Assembly (NCBI RefSeq): GCF_004514425.2
Contig: NZ_MYFN02000006.1
Location: forward strand, 124,001 to 188,000
Direction of reading: 5' to 3'
DNA length: 64,000 bases
Source: Shinella sumterensis
GTDB lineage: Bacteria > Pseudomonadota > Alphaproteobacteria > Rhizobiales > Rhizobiaceae
The notes beneath the pieces were generated by a model. That model ran no database searches, had not been told where the DNA came from, and was given only the letters and a program-made list of their open reading frames with translations. The translations under genes and the position numbers were made by a program. Below are positions 28,040 through 37,522 of the stretch, in pieces; position 1 is the stretch's first letter; each line of letters begins with the position of its first letter.

Positions 28040-28785
28040 CAGGAACCCACTGCAAGCGTGGTGGCGGGCTGCAACCCGCCAAACCGCCTCTCCCGCATGG
28101 CATAGCGAGAGAGCGCGGCGACGAAGGTGTCGCGCGAAAAGTCCGGCCAGAATTCGGGTATGAACATCAGTTCGGCATAGGCGGCCTGCCAGAGCAGGAA
28201 ATTGGACAGACGTTCCTCGCCGCTCGTGCGGATGACGAGATCGGGGTCCGGGATTCCTGCGGTATCGAGCGCCGCACCGATCCGTTCCGACGTGATGGCG
28301 GATGCCTCGAGGCGGCCGGCCGCGACCTCGGCGGCAAGCTTCCTTGCCGCACGCGCGATCTCGTCGCGCGCCCCGTAGTTGAACGCAATGATGAGCGTTA
28401 TGCCCGTGTTGGCGCGCGTGGTTTCCTCCGCTTCCAGCAAAAGCGGGAGAATATCGCCGGACAGGTTCGTCTTGTCGCCGATGATGCGGATGCGCACGTT
28501 CTGCTTGTGGAGAACCGCAAGGTCACGCCGGATAAAAGCCTTCAGGAGGCCCATGAGGTCCGAGACCTCGCTTTCCGGACGGCTCCAGTTTTCCGACGAG
28601 AAGGCAAACAGGGTCAGATAGGAGACGCCGCACTCGGCGGCCGTCTTCACGGCCTCGCGCACGGCCTCGACACCCTTGCGGTGTCCCATGGCGCGCGGCA
28701 GGCCGCGTGCATTCGCCCAGCGGCCGTTGCCATCCATGATGATGGCGACGTGAGCCGGAACGGTACTGGGCGAAAGCTGGTTCAT
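28039..28785 (-). CDS. uppS: Isoprenyl transferase (undecaprenyl diphosphate synthase)
   Basis: UppS (248 residues) extends farnesyl diphosphate with cis-isoprene units to make the undecaprenyl carrier for peptidoglycan and O-antigen. The start is ATG 28785 ([20 protein letters not shown]). A longer reading from 28860 adds 25 basic residues and would overlap frr. Signatures: [20 protein letters not shown] with the catalytic Asp, and the C-terminal [19 protein letters not shown]. It sits between frr (40 bp gap) and cdsA. Confidence 0.97.
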   Translation of the reverse strand: MNQLSPSTVPAHVAIIMDGNGRWANARGLPRAMGHRKGVEAVREAVKTAAECGVSYLTLFAFSSENWSRPESEVSDLMGLLKAFIRRDLAVLHKQNVRIRIIGDKTNLSGDILPLLLEAEETTRANTGITLIIAFNYGARDEIARAARKLAAEVAAGRLEASAITSERIGAALDTAGIPDPDLVIRTSGEERLSNFLLWQAAYAELMFIPEFWPDFSRDTFVAALSRYAMRERRFGGLQPATTLAVGS

Positions 28786-28825
28786 GGACAATCCGAAAAA
28801 GAAGAAAAGCAGGCGAGCCTTTGCT

Positions 28826-29386
28826 TTAAACCTGCATGATTTCCTTTTCCTTGTCCGCAAGCAAGCGATCGACGTCCAAAATCGTCTCGTCGGTCATCTT
28901 CTGCACCTTTTCAGATTGCGCACGGCTCAGATCCTGGCCGATATCGCCATCCTTTTCGGCTTTCTTGAGGTCGTCCATGCCGTCGCGGCGCACGTGGCGG
29001 ATCGCGACCTTGGCCTTCTCGGCGTAATCATGCGCAACCTTGACGAGCGACTTGCGGCGCTCTTCATTGAGTTCCGGGAGCGGAATACGCAGGTTCTGGC
29101 CGTCGATGATCGGATTGAGGCCGAGATTCGATTCGCGGATGCCGCGCTCGACCGCGCCGACCATGCCCTTGTCCCAGACGGAAACGGACAGCATGCGCGG
29201 CTCGGGAACACTGATGTTGGCGACCTGGTTCAGCGGAACGCGCGAACCGTAGGCTTCGACCTGGACCGGGTCGAGCACGTTGGCCGAGGCGCGGCCGGTG
29301 CGCAACGAGGCGATGTCGTTCTTGAACGCGTTGATCGCGCCATCCATGCGGCGCTTCAGTTCTTTGAGGTCGATACCTTCACTCAT
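28826..29386 (-). CDS. frr: Ribosome recycling factor
   Basis: Frr/RRF (186 residues) splits post-termination ribosomes together with EF-G. The start is ATG 29386 ([16 protein letters not shown]); an extension to 29434 is less likely. The three-helix bundle pattern is clear, with [27 protein letters not shown] near residue 22 and the C-terminal [23 protein letters not shown]. It follows pyrH by 59 bp, the usual pyrH-frr pairing. Confidence 0.97.
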   Translation of the reverse strand: MSEGIDLKELKRRMDGAINAFKNDIASLRTGRASANVLDPVQVEAYGSRVPLNQVANISVPEPRMLSVSVWDKGMVGAVERGIRESNLGLNPIIDGQNLRIPLPELNEERRKSLVKVAHDYAEKAKVAIRHVRRDGMDDLKKAEKDGDIGQDLSRAQSEKVQKMTDETILDVDRLLADKEKEIMQV

Positions 29387-29445
29387 CGGAATACTCCCAT
29401 TGTCGCAGAACGGCCGCACGCGATGAGCGCGCAACCGTTCCAGAA

Positions 29446-30168
29446 TCAGTTGTCGGTTACGATGGTCCCGCGGCCGCCACCGGTCAATATTTCGGCAAAT
29501 CCGCCCTTTTCGTGGATCGAGAACACGATGATCGGGATCGAATTCTCGCGCGCCAGCGCCACGGCGGCGACATCCATCACGGCCAGCCCCTTTTCCAGAA
29601 CCTCGCTGTGCGTCAGGCTATCGAAGCGGGTCGCCGTCGGGTCCTTCTTCGGGTCGGCCGAGTAGATGCCGTCGACCTGGGTCCCCTTGAAGATCGCCTC
29701 CGCACCCATTTCGGCCGCACGCAGTGCTGCGGCCGAGTCGGTCGTGAAGAACGGATTGCCCGTGCCGCCGGCGAAGATCACCACGCGGCCGAGCGAGAGG
29801 TGATAGAGCGTGGCGCGCTGCGAAAAGCTCTCGCAGATCTCGGGCATCGCTATGGCCGAGAGGACGACGGTATCGATGTCGAGCTTGCGCAGCGAGGTCG
29901 CGAGCGCCAGCGCATTGATGACGGTCGCCAGCATGCCCATGTGGTCGCCGGTGACGCGGTCACCGCCCTTGGAGGCGACGGCGACGCCGCGGAAGATATT
30001 ACCACCACCCACGACAACGCCGACTTCGACGCCCAGTGCACGCGCTTCGGCAATGTCGGAGGCGATGCGATCGGCGACGGCGACATCGATGCCGAAGCCC
30101 TGCGACCCCATCAGCGCCTCACCCGAGGCTTTCAGCAGAACACGTTTGTAGATTGGCGTGGCGGTCAT
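29446..30168 (-). CDS. pyrH: UMP kinase
   Basis: PyrH (240 residues) phosphorylates UMP to UDP and is the bacterial hexameric type. The start is ATG 30168, because an excellent ribosome binding site (AGGAG, 6 bases upstream) precedes it; further in-frame codons to 30315 have no family similarity. Motifs: [15 protein letters not shown] at the N-terminus, [12 protein letters not shown] (nucleotide binding), and [20 protein letters not shown]. It is 204 bp downstream of tsf, with a hairpin in between. Confidence 0.97.
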   Translation of the reverse strand: MTATPIYKRVLLKASGEALMGSQGFGIDVAVADRIASDIAEARALGVEVGVVVGGGNIFRGVAVASKGGDRVTGDHMGMLATVINALALATSLRKLDIDTVVLSAIAMPEICESFSQRATLYHLSLGRVVIFAGGTGNPFFTTDSAAALRAAEMGAEAIFKGTQVDGIYSADPKKDPTATRFDSLTHSEVLEKGLAVMDVAAVALARENSIPIIVFSIHEKGGFAEILTGGGRGTIVTDN

Positions 30169-30298
30169 CGTCGCTCCTGAATTCGTGTGCCTGCTCACCC
30201 GTTCGGCCGCCGGGAAGATACCGGATCGGCGCCGCACGAGGCAGTCCTGGCCGCAGAGAAATTTCGGGGCAGGCATTTCGGCAAGCCGGATACACGAA

Positions 30299-30324
30299 GG
30301 GCGCCGCGTTGTCACGCGGCGCCC
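30299..30324 (-). terminator. Terminator-like hairpin downstream of tsf
   Basis: GGGCGCCGCG (30299-30308), loop TTGTCA, CGCGGCGCCC (30315-30324): a perfect 10-bp G+C stem about 50 bp after the tsf stop and upstream of pyrH. The T-tract is weak on either strand, so termination may be partial or Rho-assisted. Confidence 0.6.
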
Positions 30325-30372
30325 TCCTCTTTTCCAAACCGAGATTACTTTTCCCTTGCGGGAGAAGTGAAA

Positions 30373-31299
30373 TCAGCCCTTTGCAGCGGCTGCGACTTCA
30401 GCGGCGAAGTCCGACTCTTCCTTTTCGACGCCTTCGCCGAGCAGGAGGCGGGCCATGCCGACGACTTCGATCGGCGCGCCGACGGTCTTTTCAGCTTCCT
30501 TGACGGCAGCGCCGACGGTCAGGTCGGGGTTCATGACGAAGGCCTGCGACAGCAGGGCGACTTCCTCGAAGAACTTGCGCATGCGGCCTTCGACCATCTT
30601 TTCGATGATGGCGTCCGGCTTGCCGGAAGCGCGCGACTGCTCGATGAAGACGTTGCGCTCGCGCTCGGCGACGGCTGCATCGACTTCTTCGGCGCGGATC
30701 GCCAGCGGCGCGGTCGCTGCGATGTGCATGGCAACCTGACGGCCGATAGCGTTCAGGGCTTCCTTGTCGCCGGTCGACTGGAGCGCGACGAGAACGCCGA
30801 GCTTGCCGAGACGGTCGGCGGCGGCATTGTGGATATAGGTCGCGACAACACCGTCTTCGACCGACAGGGCGGCCGAACGGCGCAGGTTCATGTTCTCGCC
30901 GATGGTGGCGACGGCGTCCTTGATCGTGTCGGTGACCGACTTGCCGGTTGCCGGGTAGGTCACGGCGCCAACGGCTTCGACGGTGCCATCGGTGGTGAGC
31001 GCAACGTCGGCGATGCCGCGAACCATGCCCTGGAAGGCATCGTTACGGGCAACGAAGTCGGTTTCGGAGTTGACTTCGACGACAACGGCCTTGGTGCCGG
31101 AAGAAGCAACGCCGATGAGACCTTCGGCAGCCGTGCGGCCCGACTTCTTGTCGGCCTTGGCGATGCCCTTGGCGCGCAGCCAGTCGATTGCCGCTTCGAT
31201 GTCGCCGTTGTTTTCAGCCAGCGCCTTCTTGCAGTCCATCATGCCAGCGCCGGACTTTTCGCGCAGTTCCTTCACCAGTGCAGCGGTGATTTCAGCCAT
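30373..31299 (-). CDS. tsf: Elongation factor Ts
   Basis: EF-Ts (308 residues) is the guanine nucleotide exchange factor for EF-Tu. The N-terminal UBA-like domain begins [27 protein letters not shown], and the signature [13 protein letters not shown] lies near residue 80. The two core subdomains follow, ending in [17 protein letters not shown]. It lies 233 bp downstream of rpsB, with an attenuating hairpin between them. Length and motifs are normal. Confidence 0.98.
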   Translation of the reverse strand: MAEITAALVKELREKSGAGMMDCKKALAENNGDIEAAIDWLRAKGIAKADKKSGRTAAEGLIGVASSGTKAVVVEVNSETDFVARNDAFQGMVRGIADVALTTDGTVEAVGAVTYPATGKSVTDTIKDAVATIGENMNLRRSAALSVEDGVVATYIHNAAADRLGKLGVLVALQSTGDKEALNAIGRQVAMHIAATAPLAIRAEEVDAAVAERERNVFIEQSRASGKPDAIIEKMVEGRMRKFFEEVALLSQAFVMNPDLTVGAAVKEAEKTVGAPIEVVGMARLLLGEGVEKEESDFAAEVAAAAKG

Positions 31300-31462
31300 T
31301 GTGAGCCTCTTGTCGGTTGTTGCGTGCCGCCGAAAAACCTCGGCGAACTCAAGGTTTTGGGAACGAATGTACCCGGAAATATGACAGGGTGATGAAGATC
31401 ACCTCCGGCCCGTGCCTCGAATGCAACCGCTTGGATTGCCGGCAGCAGGGCCTTCAAACAAG

Positions 31463-31493
31463 CCGAGGCCAGGGATCGTCTCTCTGGCCTCGG
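31463..31493 (-). terminator. Hairpin between rpsB and tsf
   Basis: CCGAGGCCAG (31463-31472) pairs with CTGGCCTCGG (31484-31493). On the minus strand the stem is followed by CTTGTTTG, a modest T-rich tract. Position just after the rpsB stop suggests a partial terminator that sets the rpsB to tsf ratio. Confidence 0.65.
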
Positions 31494-31532
31494 TTGATCA
31501 GGAAGCTGGAGCGGATCGCTCCGGCCTTGGCC

Positions 31533-32294
31533 TTACGCTTCGGCTTCGAGAGCCGGCTCGACCGGAACTTCGGCGGAGGCGCCGAGGTCACGGCCCGAGG
31601 CGCCCTGCTGGCGCGCGATGCCGTCGATGGCGGCGCGGGCGATCAGGTCGCAATACAGAGCGATGGCGCGCGAGGCGTCGTCGTTGCCGGGGATCGGGAA
31701 ATCGATCGGGTCCGGGTCGCAGTTCGAGTCGATGACGGCGACGACCGGGATGCCGAGACGCTTGGCTTCCTGGATCGCAATCGATTCCTTGTTGGTATCG
31801 ATGATGAACATCAGGTCCGGCGTGCCGCCCATGTCGCGGATACCGCCGAGAGCCTTTTCAAGCTTCTCGCGTTCGCGCTCGAGGTTCAGGCGTTCCTTCT
31901 TCGAGTAGCCCGAGCCTTCCGAGGCCAGGATCTCGTCGAGCTTGCGCAGGCGCTGGATCGAGTTGGAGATCGTCTTCCAGTTCGTCAGCATCCCGCCGAG
32001 CCAGCGGGCGTTGACGTAGTACTGGGCCGAGCGCTTGGCAGCGTCGGCGATGATGTCGGAAGCCTGACGCTTCGTGCCGACGAAGAGAACGCGGCCGCCG
32101 CCGGCGACGGTGTCGCTGACGACCTGAAGGGCGCGCGACAGCATCGGAACGGTCTGTGCCAGGTCGATGATGTGAACGTTGTTGCGGTCGCCGAAGATGT
32201 ACGGCTTCATCTTCGGGTTCCAGCGGTGCGTCTGGTGGCCGAAGTGGATGCCGGCTTCGAGAAGCTGGCGCATAGAGAAATCGGGCAATGCCAT
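31533..32294 (-). CDS. rpsB: Small ribosomal subunit protein uS2
   Basis: Ribosomal protein S2 (253 residues). It begins [35 protein letters not shown], the highly conserved S2 start, with [20 protein letters not shown] near residue 95 and [34 protein letters not shown] near residue 170. The C-terminus carries a short Ala/Glu extension. It opens the rpsB-tsf-pyrH-frr order seen in most bacteria. Confidence 0.98.
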   Translation of the reverse strand: MALPDFSMRQLLEAGIHFGHQTHRWNPKMKPYIFGDRNNVHIIDLAQTVPMLSRALQVVSDTVAGGGRVLFVGTKRQASDIIADAAKRSAQYYVNARWLGGMLTNWKTISNSIQRLRKLDEILASEGSGYSKKERLNLEREREKLEKALGGIRDMGGTPDLMFIIDTNKESIAIQEAKRLGIPVVAVIDSNCDPDPIDFPIPGNDDASRAIALYCDLIARAAIDGIARQQGASGRDLGASAEVPVEPALEAEA

Positions 32295-32419
32295 GCCTAG
32301 TTATCCTTTTCCGGTTGAACCTTCGCGAGACGAACAGCCCTTCCTTGGGAAGCGCCACCGGGCGGAACAGTCCGGATTTCTCCCGGACGATCCCATGTCT
32401 CACGTGTGGAATGGCTGCC

Positions 32420-32447
32420 CCATAACCGCAGTTTCCCGGCAAATCAA
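32420..32447 (-). promoter_or_regulatory. Candidate promoter of rpsB
   Basis: On the minus strand, TTGATT (32447-32442) and TTATGG (32425-32420) are 16 bp apart, about 125 bp before the rpsB start. Both hexamers deviate from consensus, so this is a weak prediction. The long leader would leave room for ribosomal-protein feedback control. Confidence 0.35.
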
Positions 32448-32538
32448 GGGCAGCGGGGTAAAAAAACGCCGGCGAGCGCTCTTTCGTCCCTATCCGGCGA
32501 TGCCGGCAACGGCCGGCACCGCCAAAGCGGCGGATCGC

Positions 32539-33366
32539 CTATTTGCAGTCCTGCTGCTTGAGCATTTCAAGCTTGGCGAGCTTTCCGCTCAGCACGAACT
32601 CGCCGTAGTCCATCGTCAGGTCGCGGGTGATGCCGTTTTCATAGAGCTTGAAGGACATGCGGTAGACCGGCACGGCGTCGCCATCGCTGGTGTCATTATA
32701 GTACGCAACGGAGACCGGCCAGAACGCCTGCTTCGAGAAGGTGCCCGCCTTGTCCGCGTCGGGATCGCCCGCCTTGGGCTTCTCCTTCTTGCCGACGACG
32801 GCCGTCGTCATCAACGTCTTGTCGCCCGAATCGGAGCCATCGAAGATCCGCGATTCGAAGAACCGCTCCCCCTTCTTGGCGTGATCGATCACCTCGAGCA
32901 TGTGTTCGGTCGGAAAGCGGCTGGCGGCCAGTTCCACCTGCTTGGCATCCGGCGCGGTCAGGTCGACGCTGACGCCGGTCTTTTCCTCGCGTGCCGTGCC
33001 GCGCACTTCCTTGTCCAGCTTCTCATCGGTGAAGGAGCGGGTCAGGAAGCGGAAGCTGCCGTTCTTCAGGTCCTCGTAGGTCGTCGTCTGCTGGTCGGTG
33101 AGGCGCGTTTCCTCGCCCGTATTGACCTGCGTGACGAAGCGGAAGCTCACCGTATAGCCGTCACAGGGGCTGCCGTTGAATTCGTAGACCATGCGGCCAT
33201 ACATGCCCGCGATTCCGGAACGCTCGCTCGCATCCTTGAGCTGGAGGTCATAGACGGCGCGGTGCGGCGCAAGCCCGCTCGCCGGGTTGGCGTAAGCGCC
33301 GGTCACGCCGCTGCCGGCGACACATGCCCCGGCTACAAGAGCCGTGACAAAGGATGAACGAAACAT
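32539..33366 (-). CDS. eipB: Cell envelope integrity protein EipB (DUF1849)
   Basis: A 275-residue periplasmic protein of the DUF1849/EipB family, needed for envelope integrity in Brucella. The start is ATG 33366, with AGGAGG ideally spaced upstream and a clear signal peptide (MFRSSFVTALVAGACVAGSG, cleavage near AYA-NPASG). The mature N-terminus LAPHRAVYDLQLKDASERSGIAGM is the family signature. Two Cys, one in GSPCDGYTV and one two residues from the C-terminus (QQDCK), match the family's conserved disulphide pair. It is divergent from the ridA-like gene. Known work on the family supports a lipoprotein/peptidoglycan link; the exact function is not established. Confidence 0.9.
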   Translation of the reverse strand: MFRSSFVTALVAGACVAGSGVTGAYANPASGLAPHRAVYDLQLKDASERSGIAGMYGRMVYEFNGSPCDGYTVSFRFVTQVNTGEETRLTDQQTTTYEDLKNGSFRFLTRSFTDEKLDKEVRGTAREEKTGVSVDLTAPDAKQVELAASRFPTEHMLEVIDHAKKGERFFESRIFDGSDSGDKTLMTTAVVGKKEKPKAGDPDADKAGTFSKQAFWPVSVAYYNDTSDGDAVPVYRMSFKLYENGITRDLTMDYGEFVLSGKLAKLEMLKQQDCK

Positions 33367-33545
33367 CCGTTTCCTCCTGTTGAATCCAGCGGCGATGTTA
33401 TATGAACTCTTCCGGCAAAAGCGAGGCAATATCCGTGCGATGACATATTCATTTGCAATGGCGCGATCTGCCGTGTCGCGATGCCCCTGACAGTCGAACC
33501 GCGCCGACCCTATCTGAGGGTGGTGAACACACTACGGAGACCGGA

Positions 33546-34010
33546 ATGTCCGCTGAAATCGAAAACCGCGTCAAGGAACTGGGTTACGATATCCCGGTCG
33601 CCGCAGCCCCCGCAGCCAATTACGTGCCCTTCGTCATCAGCGGCAACGTCCTCCACATCTCCGGCCAGCTGCCGATGCGCGACGGCAAGATCGCCGTGAC
33701 CGGCCATGTCGGGAAGGACGTCGACGTGGCGGGTGCACAGAAAGCAGCAGAACTCTGCGCGCTCGGCCTGCTCGCCCAGGCCAAGGCCGCACTCGGCGAC
33801 CTCTCGCGCATCAAGCGCGTCATCAAGATCAACGGCTTCGTCGCCTCCACGCCCGATTTCGTCGAGCAGCACCTCGTCATCAACGGTGCGTCCAATTTCC
33901 TCGTCGGCGCGCTGGGCGATGCCGGCAAGCATGCGCGTGCCGCCGTCGGCATGGCCGCCCTGCCCCTGAATGCGGCGGTCGAGATCGACGCCATCATGGA
34001 AATCGCCTGA
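33546..34010 (+). CDS. RidA family protein (YjgF/YER057c/UK114)
   Basis: A 154-residue Rid-family protein. RidA members hydrolyse reactive enamine/imine intermediates released by PLP enzymes. The start is ATG 33546 (MSAEIENRVKELGYD), preceded by GGAGACCGGA. Family elements: FVISGNVLHISGQLP, the QVAAEL-like helix region QKAAELCALGLLAQAKAALG, and the C-terminal ARAAVGMAALPLNAAVEIDA with the conserved Arg before the beta strand. It belongs to the longer Rid subgroup, not the archetypal 128-residue RidA, so substrate and activity are uncertain. Its TGA overlaps the start of the GDPD gene. Confidence 0.9.
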   Translation: MSAEIENRVKELGYDIPVAAAPAANYVPFVISGNVLHISGQLPMRDGKIAVTGHVGKDVDVAGAQKAAELCALGLLAQAKAALGDLSRIKRVIKINGFVASTPDFVEQHLVINGASNFLVGALGDAGKHARAAVGMAALPLNAAVEIDAIMEIA

Positions 34011-34735
34011 TGCACAAATTCAACTGGCTGACCGAGCGCCCGATTGCGCATCGCGGCTACCACGATCTCAACCGCGCGGTCTGGGAAAACACGCTCTCGG
34101 CCTTCTCCCGCGCGGCCGAGGCCGGCTTCTCCATCGAATGCGACCTGCAATATGCGGCCGATGCCATTCCGGTCGTCTTTCATGACGACGGCCTGAGACG
34201 CCTTTGCGGCATCGAGGGGGACGTACGCCAGCGCACGGCCGCCGAACTCGGCCTGTTGCCGATCGGCGGCACGGCGGACCGCATCCCGACGCTGAAGCAG
34301 TTGCTCGATCTCGTGAAGGGCCGGGTGCCGCTGATCCTGGAGCTCAAGGGTCGCAAGGGCGACGACGACGGTTTCGCGATGGCGGTTCTGGATGCCCTTG
34401 AGGGCTACGATGGGCCCGTGGCGCTGATGAGCTTCGATCACTGGCTCCTCAAGGACCTCAAGGCGATCGGTACCGACCATCCCGTCGGACTGACGGCCGA
34501 GGGCGCGCGCCCGGAAAACTTCGCCGTGCACGAGGACGCCATGCAGTACGGGCTCGACTTCATTTCCTACTATTACGGACACCTGCCCAACGCCTTCATC
34601 AGCCGCCAGCGCGACCTCGGCAGGCAGATCATCACCTGGACCGTTCGCGACGACGAGGCGCGCACGATCACGGCCCTCAACGCGGACCAGATGACCTTCG
34701 AGGGCTTCGATCCCCGCGAGCCCCTGACAGCATAG
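34010..34735 (+). CDS. Glycerophosphodiester phosphodiesterase
   Basis: A 241-residue GDPD TIM-barrel enzyme that hydrolyses glycerophosphodiesters to glycerol-3-phosphate and an alcohol. Catalytic elements are present: PIAHRGYHDL (His-Arg), WENTLSAFSRAAEAGFSIECDLQ (Glu...Glu-x-Asp metal ligands) and VVFHDDGLRRLCG (second His). No signal peptide is seen, so it is probably cytoplasmic like UgpQ. The start overlaps the rid-type gene stop (TGATG), and the FemAB-like gene starts 2 bp after its stop, so the three are coupled. Confidence 0.93.
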   Translation: MHKFNWLTERPIAHRGYHDLNRAVWENTLSAFSRAAEAGFSIECDLQYAADAIPVVFHDDGLRRLCGIEGDVRQRTAAELGLLPIGGTADRIPTLKQLLDLVKGRVPLILELKGRKGDDDGFAMAVLDALEGYDGPVALMSFDHWLLKDLKAIGTDHPVGLTAEGARPENFAVHEDAMQYGLDFISYYYGHLPNAFISRQRDLGRQIITWTVRDDEARTITALNADQMTFEGFDPREPLTA

Positions 34736-34736
34736 G

Positions 34737-35930
34737 ATGACGGAAACCGTGCGCATCCGCGTCGAAACGACTTTCGCCGACATCGCGGCGGACGACTGGG
34801 GCCGCCTTTCCGGCGCCTCCAGGGCGGATGCGCAGACGCCCTACAACCCTTTCATCAGCCACGCTTTCCTGTCCTCGCTGGAGGAATCGGGGTGCGCAGT
34901 CGCCGAAACCGGATGGCTCGGACAGCACCTGCTTCTGGAGGGCGACGATGGTGCCCTGCTCGGCGCCCTGCCCGCCTATCTGAAGAACCACAGTCAGGGC
35001 GAATATGTCTTCGATCATGGCTGGGCGGATGCGTTCGAGCGTGCCGGCGGGCGCTATTATCCCAAGCTGCAAGCCTCCGTCCCCTTCACGCCGGCCACGG
35101 GCCCGCGGCTGCTTTCCCGCGTCGGCCAACCGGTCGTCGCCACGCAGACGGCGCTTGCCGAGGGGCTCAAGGAGCTGGCGAAGCGCCATGACGTCTCATC
35201 GGCGCATGTCACCTTCGCGCCACAGGACGAAATGCCGGTCTTCGAAGCGGCCGGCTATCTCCACCGCACCGACCAGCAATTCCATTTCATCAATGAGGGC
35301 TACGGCTCGCACGACGATTTCCTGGAGACGCTGGCGTCACGCAAGCGCAAGGCGCTGAAGAAGGAGCGTCGTGCCGCCCTCGAGCACGGCATCGAGATCG
35401 ATTGGCTCACGGGCAAGGACCTGACCGAATCCATCTGGGACCAGTTCTTCGCCTTCTACATGGATACCGGCAGCCGCAAGTGGGGCCGGCCTTACCTCAA
35501 CCGGGAATTCTACAGCCTGATTGGCGAGCGCATGGCCGAGGACATCCTGCTGGTCATGGCCAGGCGCGACGGCCGTTATGTTGCCGGTGCGATCAATTTC
35601 ATCGGCAGCGACACGCTTTTCGGCCGGCACTGGGGCTGCATCGAGGATCACCCGTTCCTGCATTTCGAGGTCTGCTACCATCAGGCGATCGATTTCGCGA
35701 TCGCCAGGGGCCTCAAGCGCGTCGAAGCCGGCGCGCAGGGCGAGCACAAGCTGGCGCGCGGCTATCTGCCGGTCACGACCCATTCCGCGCACTACATCAC
35801 CCATCCAGGGCTTCGTCGGGCCGTCGCCGACTATCTGGAGCGCGAGCGGCGCGATGTGGAGATGATGGGCGAATATCTGGCCGAACACGGCCCCTTCCGC
35901 CGCGGCGGCGACAACAACGAGACTGAGTGA
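34737..35930 (+). CDS. GNAT family N-acetyltransferase (COG3146/FemAB-like, DUF482)
   Basis: A 397-residue protein of the COG3146/DUF482 family, which has the peptidoglycan-bridge FemAB-type GNAT fold. Recognisable elements: NPFISHAFLSSLEESG near the N-terminus, the basic ASRKRKALKKERR motif near residue 200, WDQFFAFYMDTGSRKWGRPYLN, and the C-terminal VEAGAQGEHKLARGYLPVTTHSAH. The substrate is unknown for the family. It is tightly linked to the upstream GDPD and the HIT gene 15 bp downstream. Despite the fold, a role in cell wall cross-linking is only an inference. Confidence 0.88.
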   Translation: MTETVRIRVETTFADIAADDWGRLSGASRADAQTPYNPFISHAFLSSLEESGCAVAETGWLGQHLLLEGDDGALLGALPAYLKNHSQGEYVFDHGWADAFERAGGRYYPKLQASVPFTPATGPRLLSRVGQPVVATQTALAEGLKELAKRHDVSSAHVTFAPQDEMPVFEAAGYLHRTDQQFHFINEGYGSHDDFLETLASRKRKALKKERRAALEHGIEIDWLTGKDLTESIWDQFFAFYMDTGSRKWGRPYLNREFYSLIGERMAEDILLVMARRDGRYVAGAINFIGSDTLFGRHWGCIEDHPFLHFEVCYHQAIDFAIARGLKRVEAGAQGEHKLARGYLPVTTHSAHYITHPGLRRAVADYLERERRDVEMMGEYLAEHGPFRRGGDNNETE

Positions 35931-35945
35931 GACCGGGAGACGGGC

Positions 35946-36368
35946 ATGAGCTACGACAGCAACAACATCTTCGCAAAGATCCTGCGCGGCGAGATCCCGT
36001 CGCACCGCGTCTATGAGGACGAGCATACCGTCGCCTTCATGGACGTGATGCCCCAGGCGAACGGCCACGCGCTCGTCATTCCCAAGGCGGCATCGCGCAA
36101 TATCCTGGATGCCGATCCCGAAACGCTGTCGCACCTCCTGCCCGTCGTGCAGAAGGTGGCGAAGGCGGCGAAGGAGGCTTTCCAGGCCGACGGCGTCACC
36201 GTCATGCAGTTCAACGAACCGGCTGCCGGCCAGACCGTCTACCACCTGCATTTCCACATCATCCCGCGTGTGGAAGGTGCCCCCCTCCGGCCACATTCCG
36301 GCACGATGGAGGATCAGGGCGTGCTGGCGGCAAACGCCGAGAAGCTTCGCAAGGCACTGGCCGGCTGA
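35946..36368 (+). CDS. HIT family nucleotide-binding protein
   Basis: A 140-residue histidine-triad protein of the Hint/HinT type. The sequence shows NIFAKILRGEIPSHRVYEDEHTVAFMDVMPQ at the N-terminus and the triad HLHFHIIPR at about residues 101-109 with the catalytic central His. Family members hydrolyse AMP-lysine or other nucleoside phosphoramidates. A GGGAGACGGGC ribosome binding region precedes the ATG. It is the last gene in the rid-GDPD-FemAB-HIT series and converges on azlD with a 6 bp gap. Confidence 0.93.
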   Translation: MSYDSNNIFAKILRGEIPSHRVYEDEHTVAFMDVMPQANGHALVIPKAASRNILDADPETLSHLLPVVQKVAKAAKEAFQADGVTVMQFNEPAAGQTVYHLHFHIIPRVEGAPLRPHSGTMEDQGVLAANAEKLRKALAG

Positions 36369-36374
36369 GCCTGC

Positions 36375-36719
36375 TCAGACACCGGTAAGCGCAAGTCCCG
36401 CGGCCAGGAAGGCCATGGCCGCGGCGATGCCCAGAGGCTGGCGGAAACGTCCGCCGATGAAAAAGAACAGGGCTCCGAACAGGATCGACCCGAGCCGCAA
36501 CCACAAGGGCGAGTTTTCCAGCACGCCGGTCGGGAAGAAGATGAGCTTGGCGATGACCGCAGCCACCAGCGCCGTGGCGACCGCCCTCACCCAGTTCAGC
36601 ATTTCCGAATTCTCGTCGATCCGCTTGCCGGCGATGACGCCGGCCCAGCGCCAGATGTCCGTTGCCAGCCAGCCGGCAATCGCGATGTAGATATAGGGCC
36701 AGACACCGTCGAAGCTCAT
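36375..36719 (-). CDS. AzlD domain-containing membrane protein
   Basis: A 114-residue small membrane protein with four hydrophobic helices, the AzlD-type partner of AzlC. The start is ATG 36719, overlapping the azlC stop by 4 bp (ATGA); an extension to 36761 would lie wholly within azlC. The pair resembles the E. coli YgaZ/YgaH exporter of branched-chain amino acids. Substrate here is not shown by sequence. Confidence 0.85.
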   Translation of the reverse strand: MSFDGVWPYIYIAIAGWLATDIWRWAGVIAGKRIDENSEMLNWVRAVATALVAAVIAKLIFFPTGVLENSPLWLRLGSILFGALFFFIGGRFRQPLGIAAAMAFLAAGLALTGV

Positions 36720-37456
36720 TGCCCGGCCTCCTTCTGCCGCAGCTGCTTTTCCGCCCACCATGCCACCGTACCGCCGATTATGCCGGCCAGCAGGATATCG
36801 TATTCCGGCGCGATGACGGCGAAGAGGTAGCCGAGAGCAAGCCCGATGCCGAGCGCCCAGTAGATCACGCGATGACGGGCCGAAATCCAGATCGAGGTCA
36901 GGAAGTAGACCGGTGTCAGGAAGAAGAGGCAGCCCGAGACGATGGGCGGAAAGTGCGAGACGGCGCCGTAGACTAGGCCGACGAGGATGATGTTGGTGAC
37001 CGTCAGCGTGATGCCGAACCCGGCAAAGAACGCCACACGGCCGGAGCGCGGCACGTCACGCACCTTCTCCATGGCAAAGACCCAGGCGGTGATCGCGACG
37101 AAGTGCGAGATGATGAGCAGCAGCCAGGTCGGCGTGCGGCGGTCACGGATTTCCGGAATGAGCGCCGCCACCATCGGCATCATGCGCACGGACGAAAGCG
37201 TGACGGCGATGAAGGCGGCGGCGACATGCGCGCCTGATAGCATGGAGCCGACGAGGATCACCTTGGCGGGCAGCGCCCAGACCATGCCCGTCATGAACAT
37301 CACCTGATCGACCGGGATGTTCGCTTCGGCGGTGAAGGCGGCAAAGCCCACGAAAGACAGCATGAGAATGATGGCCGGCAGGCTGAAGAGCCCGCGCATG
37401 CCGATGAGGAACCAGTGGGTCTGGGATTGGGTGTCTGGCGCGGTGTCGGCCGTCAT
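36716..37456 (-). CDS. AzlC family amino acid exporter large subunit
   Basis: A 246-residue AzlC/YgaZ-family inner-membrane protein with about eight hydrophobic segments. The family signature FVGFAAFTAEANIPVDQVMFMTGMVWALPAKV lies near residues 35-65. Three candidate starts exist: TTG 37471, ATG 37459 and ATG 37456. The last is chosen because GAG in ACGAG is best spaced before it, but the ribosome binding site is weak in all cases. The start lies only 15 bp from the clpA terminator T-tract. It is coupled to azlD; branched-chain amino-acid export is inferred from the family. Confidence 0.85.
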   Translation of the reverse strand: MTADTAPDTQSQTHWFLIGMRGLFSLPAIILMLSFVGFAAFTAEANIPVDQVMFMTGMVWALPAKVILVGSMLSGAHVAAAFIAVTLSSVRMMPMVAALIPEIRDRRTPTWLLLIISHFVAITAWVFAMEKVRDVPRSGRVAFFAGFGITLTVTNIILVGLVYGAVSHFPPIVSGCLFFLTPVYFLTSIWISARHRVIYWALGIGLALGYLFAVIAPEYDILLAGIIGGTVAWWAEKQLRQKEAGQ

Positions 37457-37470
37457 CATGATCTCGTGCA

Positions 37471-37502
37471 AAAAAACAAAGCCGGGCAGTTTCCTGCCCG
37501 GC
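37471..37502 (-). terminator. Rho-independent terminator of clpA
   Basis: GCCGGGCAG (37481-37489), loop TTTC, CTGCCCGGC (37494-37502). On the minus strand the stem is followed by TTTGTTTTTTT, a strong T-tract, 20 bp after the clpA stop. The T-tract abuts the azlC start region. Confidence 0.88.
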
Positions 37503-37522
37503 CCGTACCGTTTGTAAAGCCG

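Noticed and set aside
34010-36368. A phosphonate or antibiotic-type cluster suggested by the GDPD/GNAT/HIT grouping
   Set aside because: No biosynthetic core enzyme, transporter or regulator accompanies them; these are common housekeeping families.
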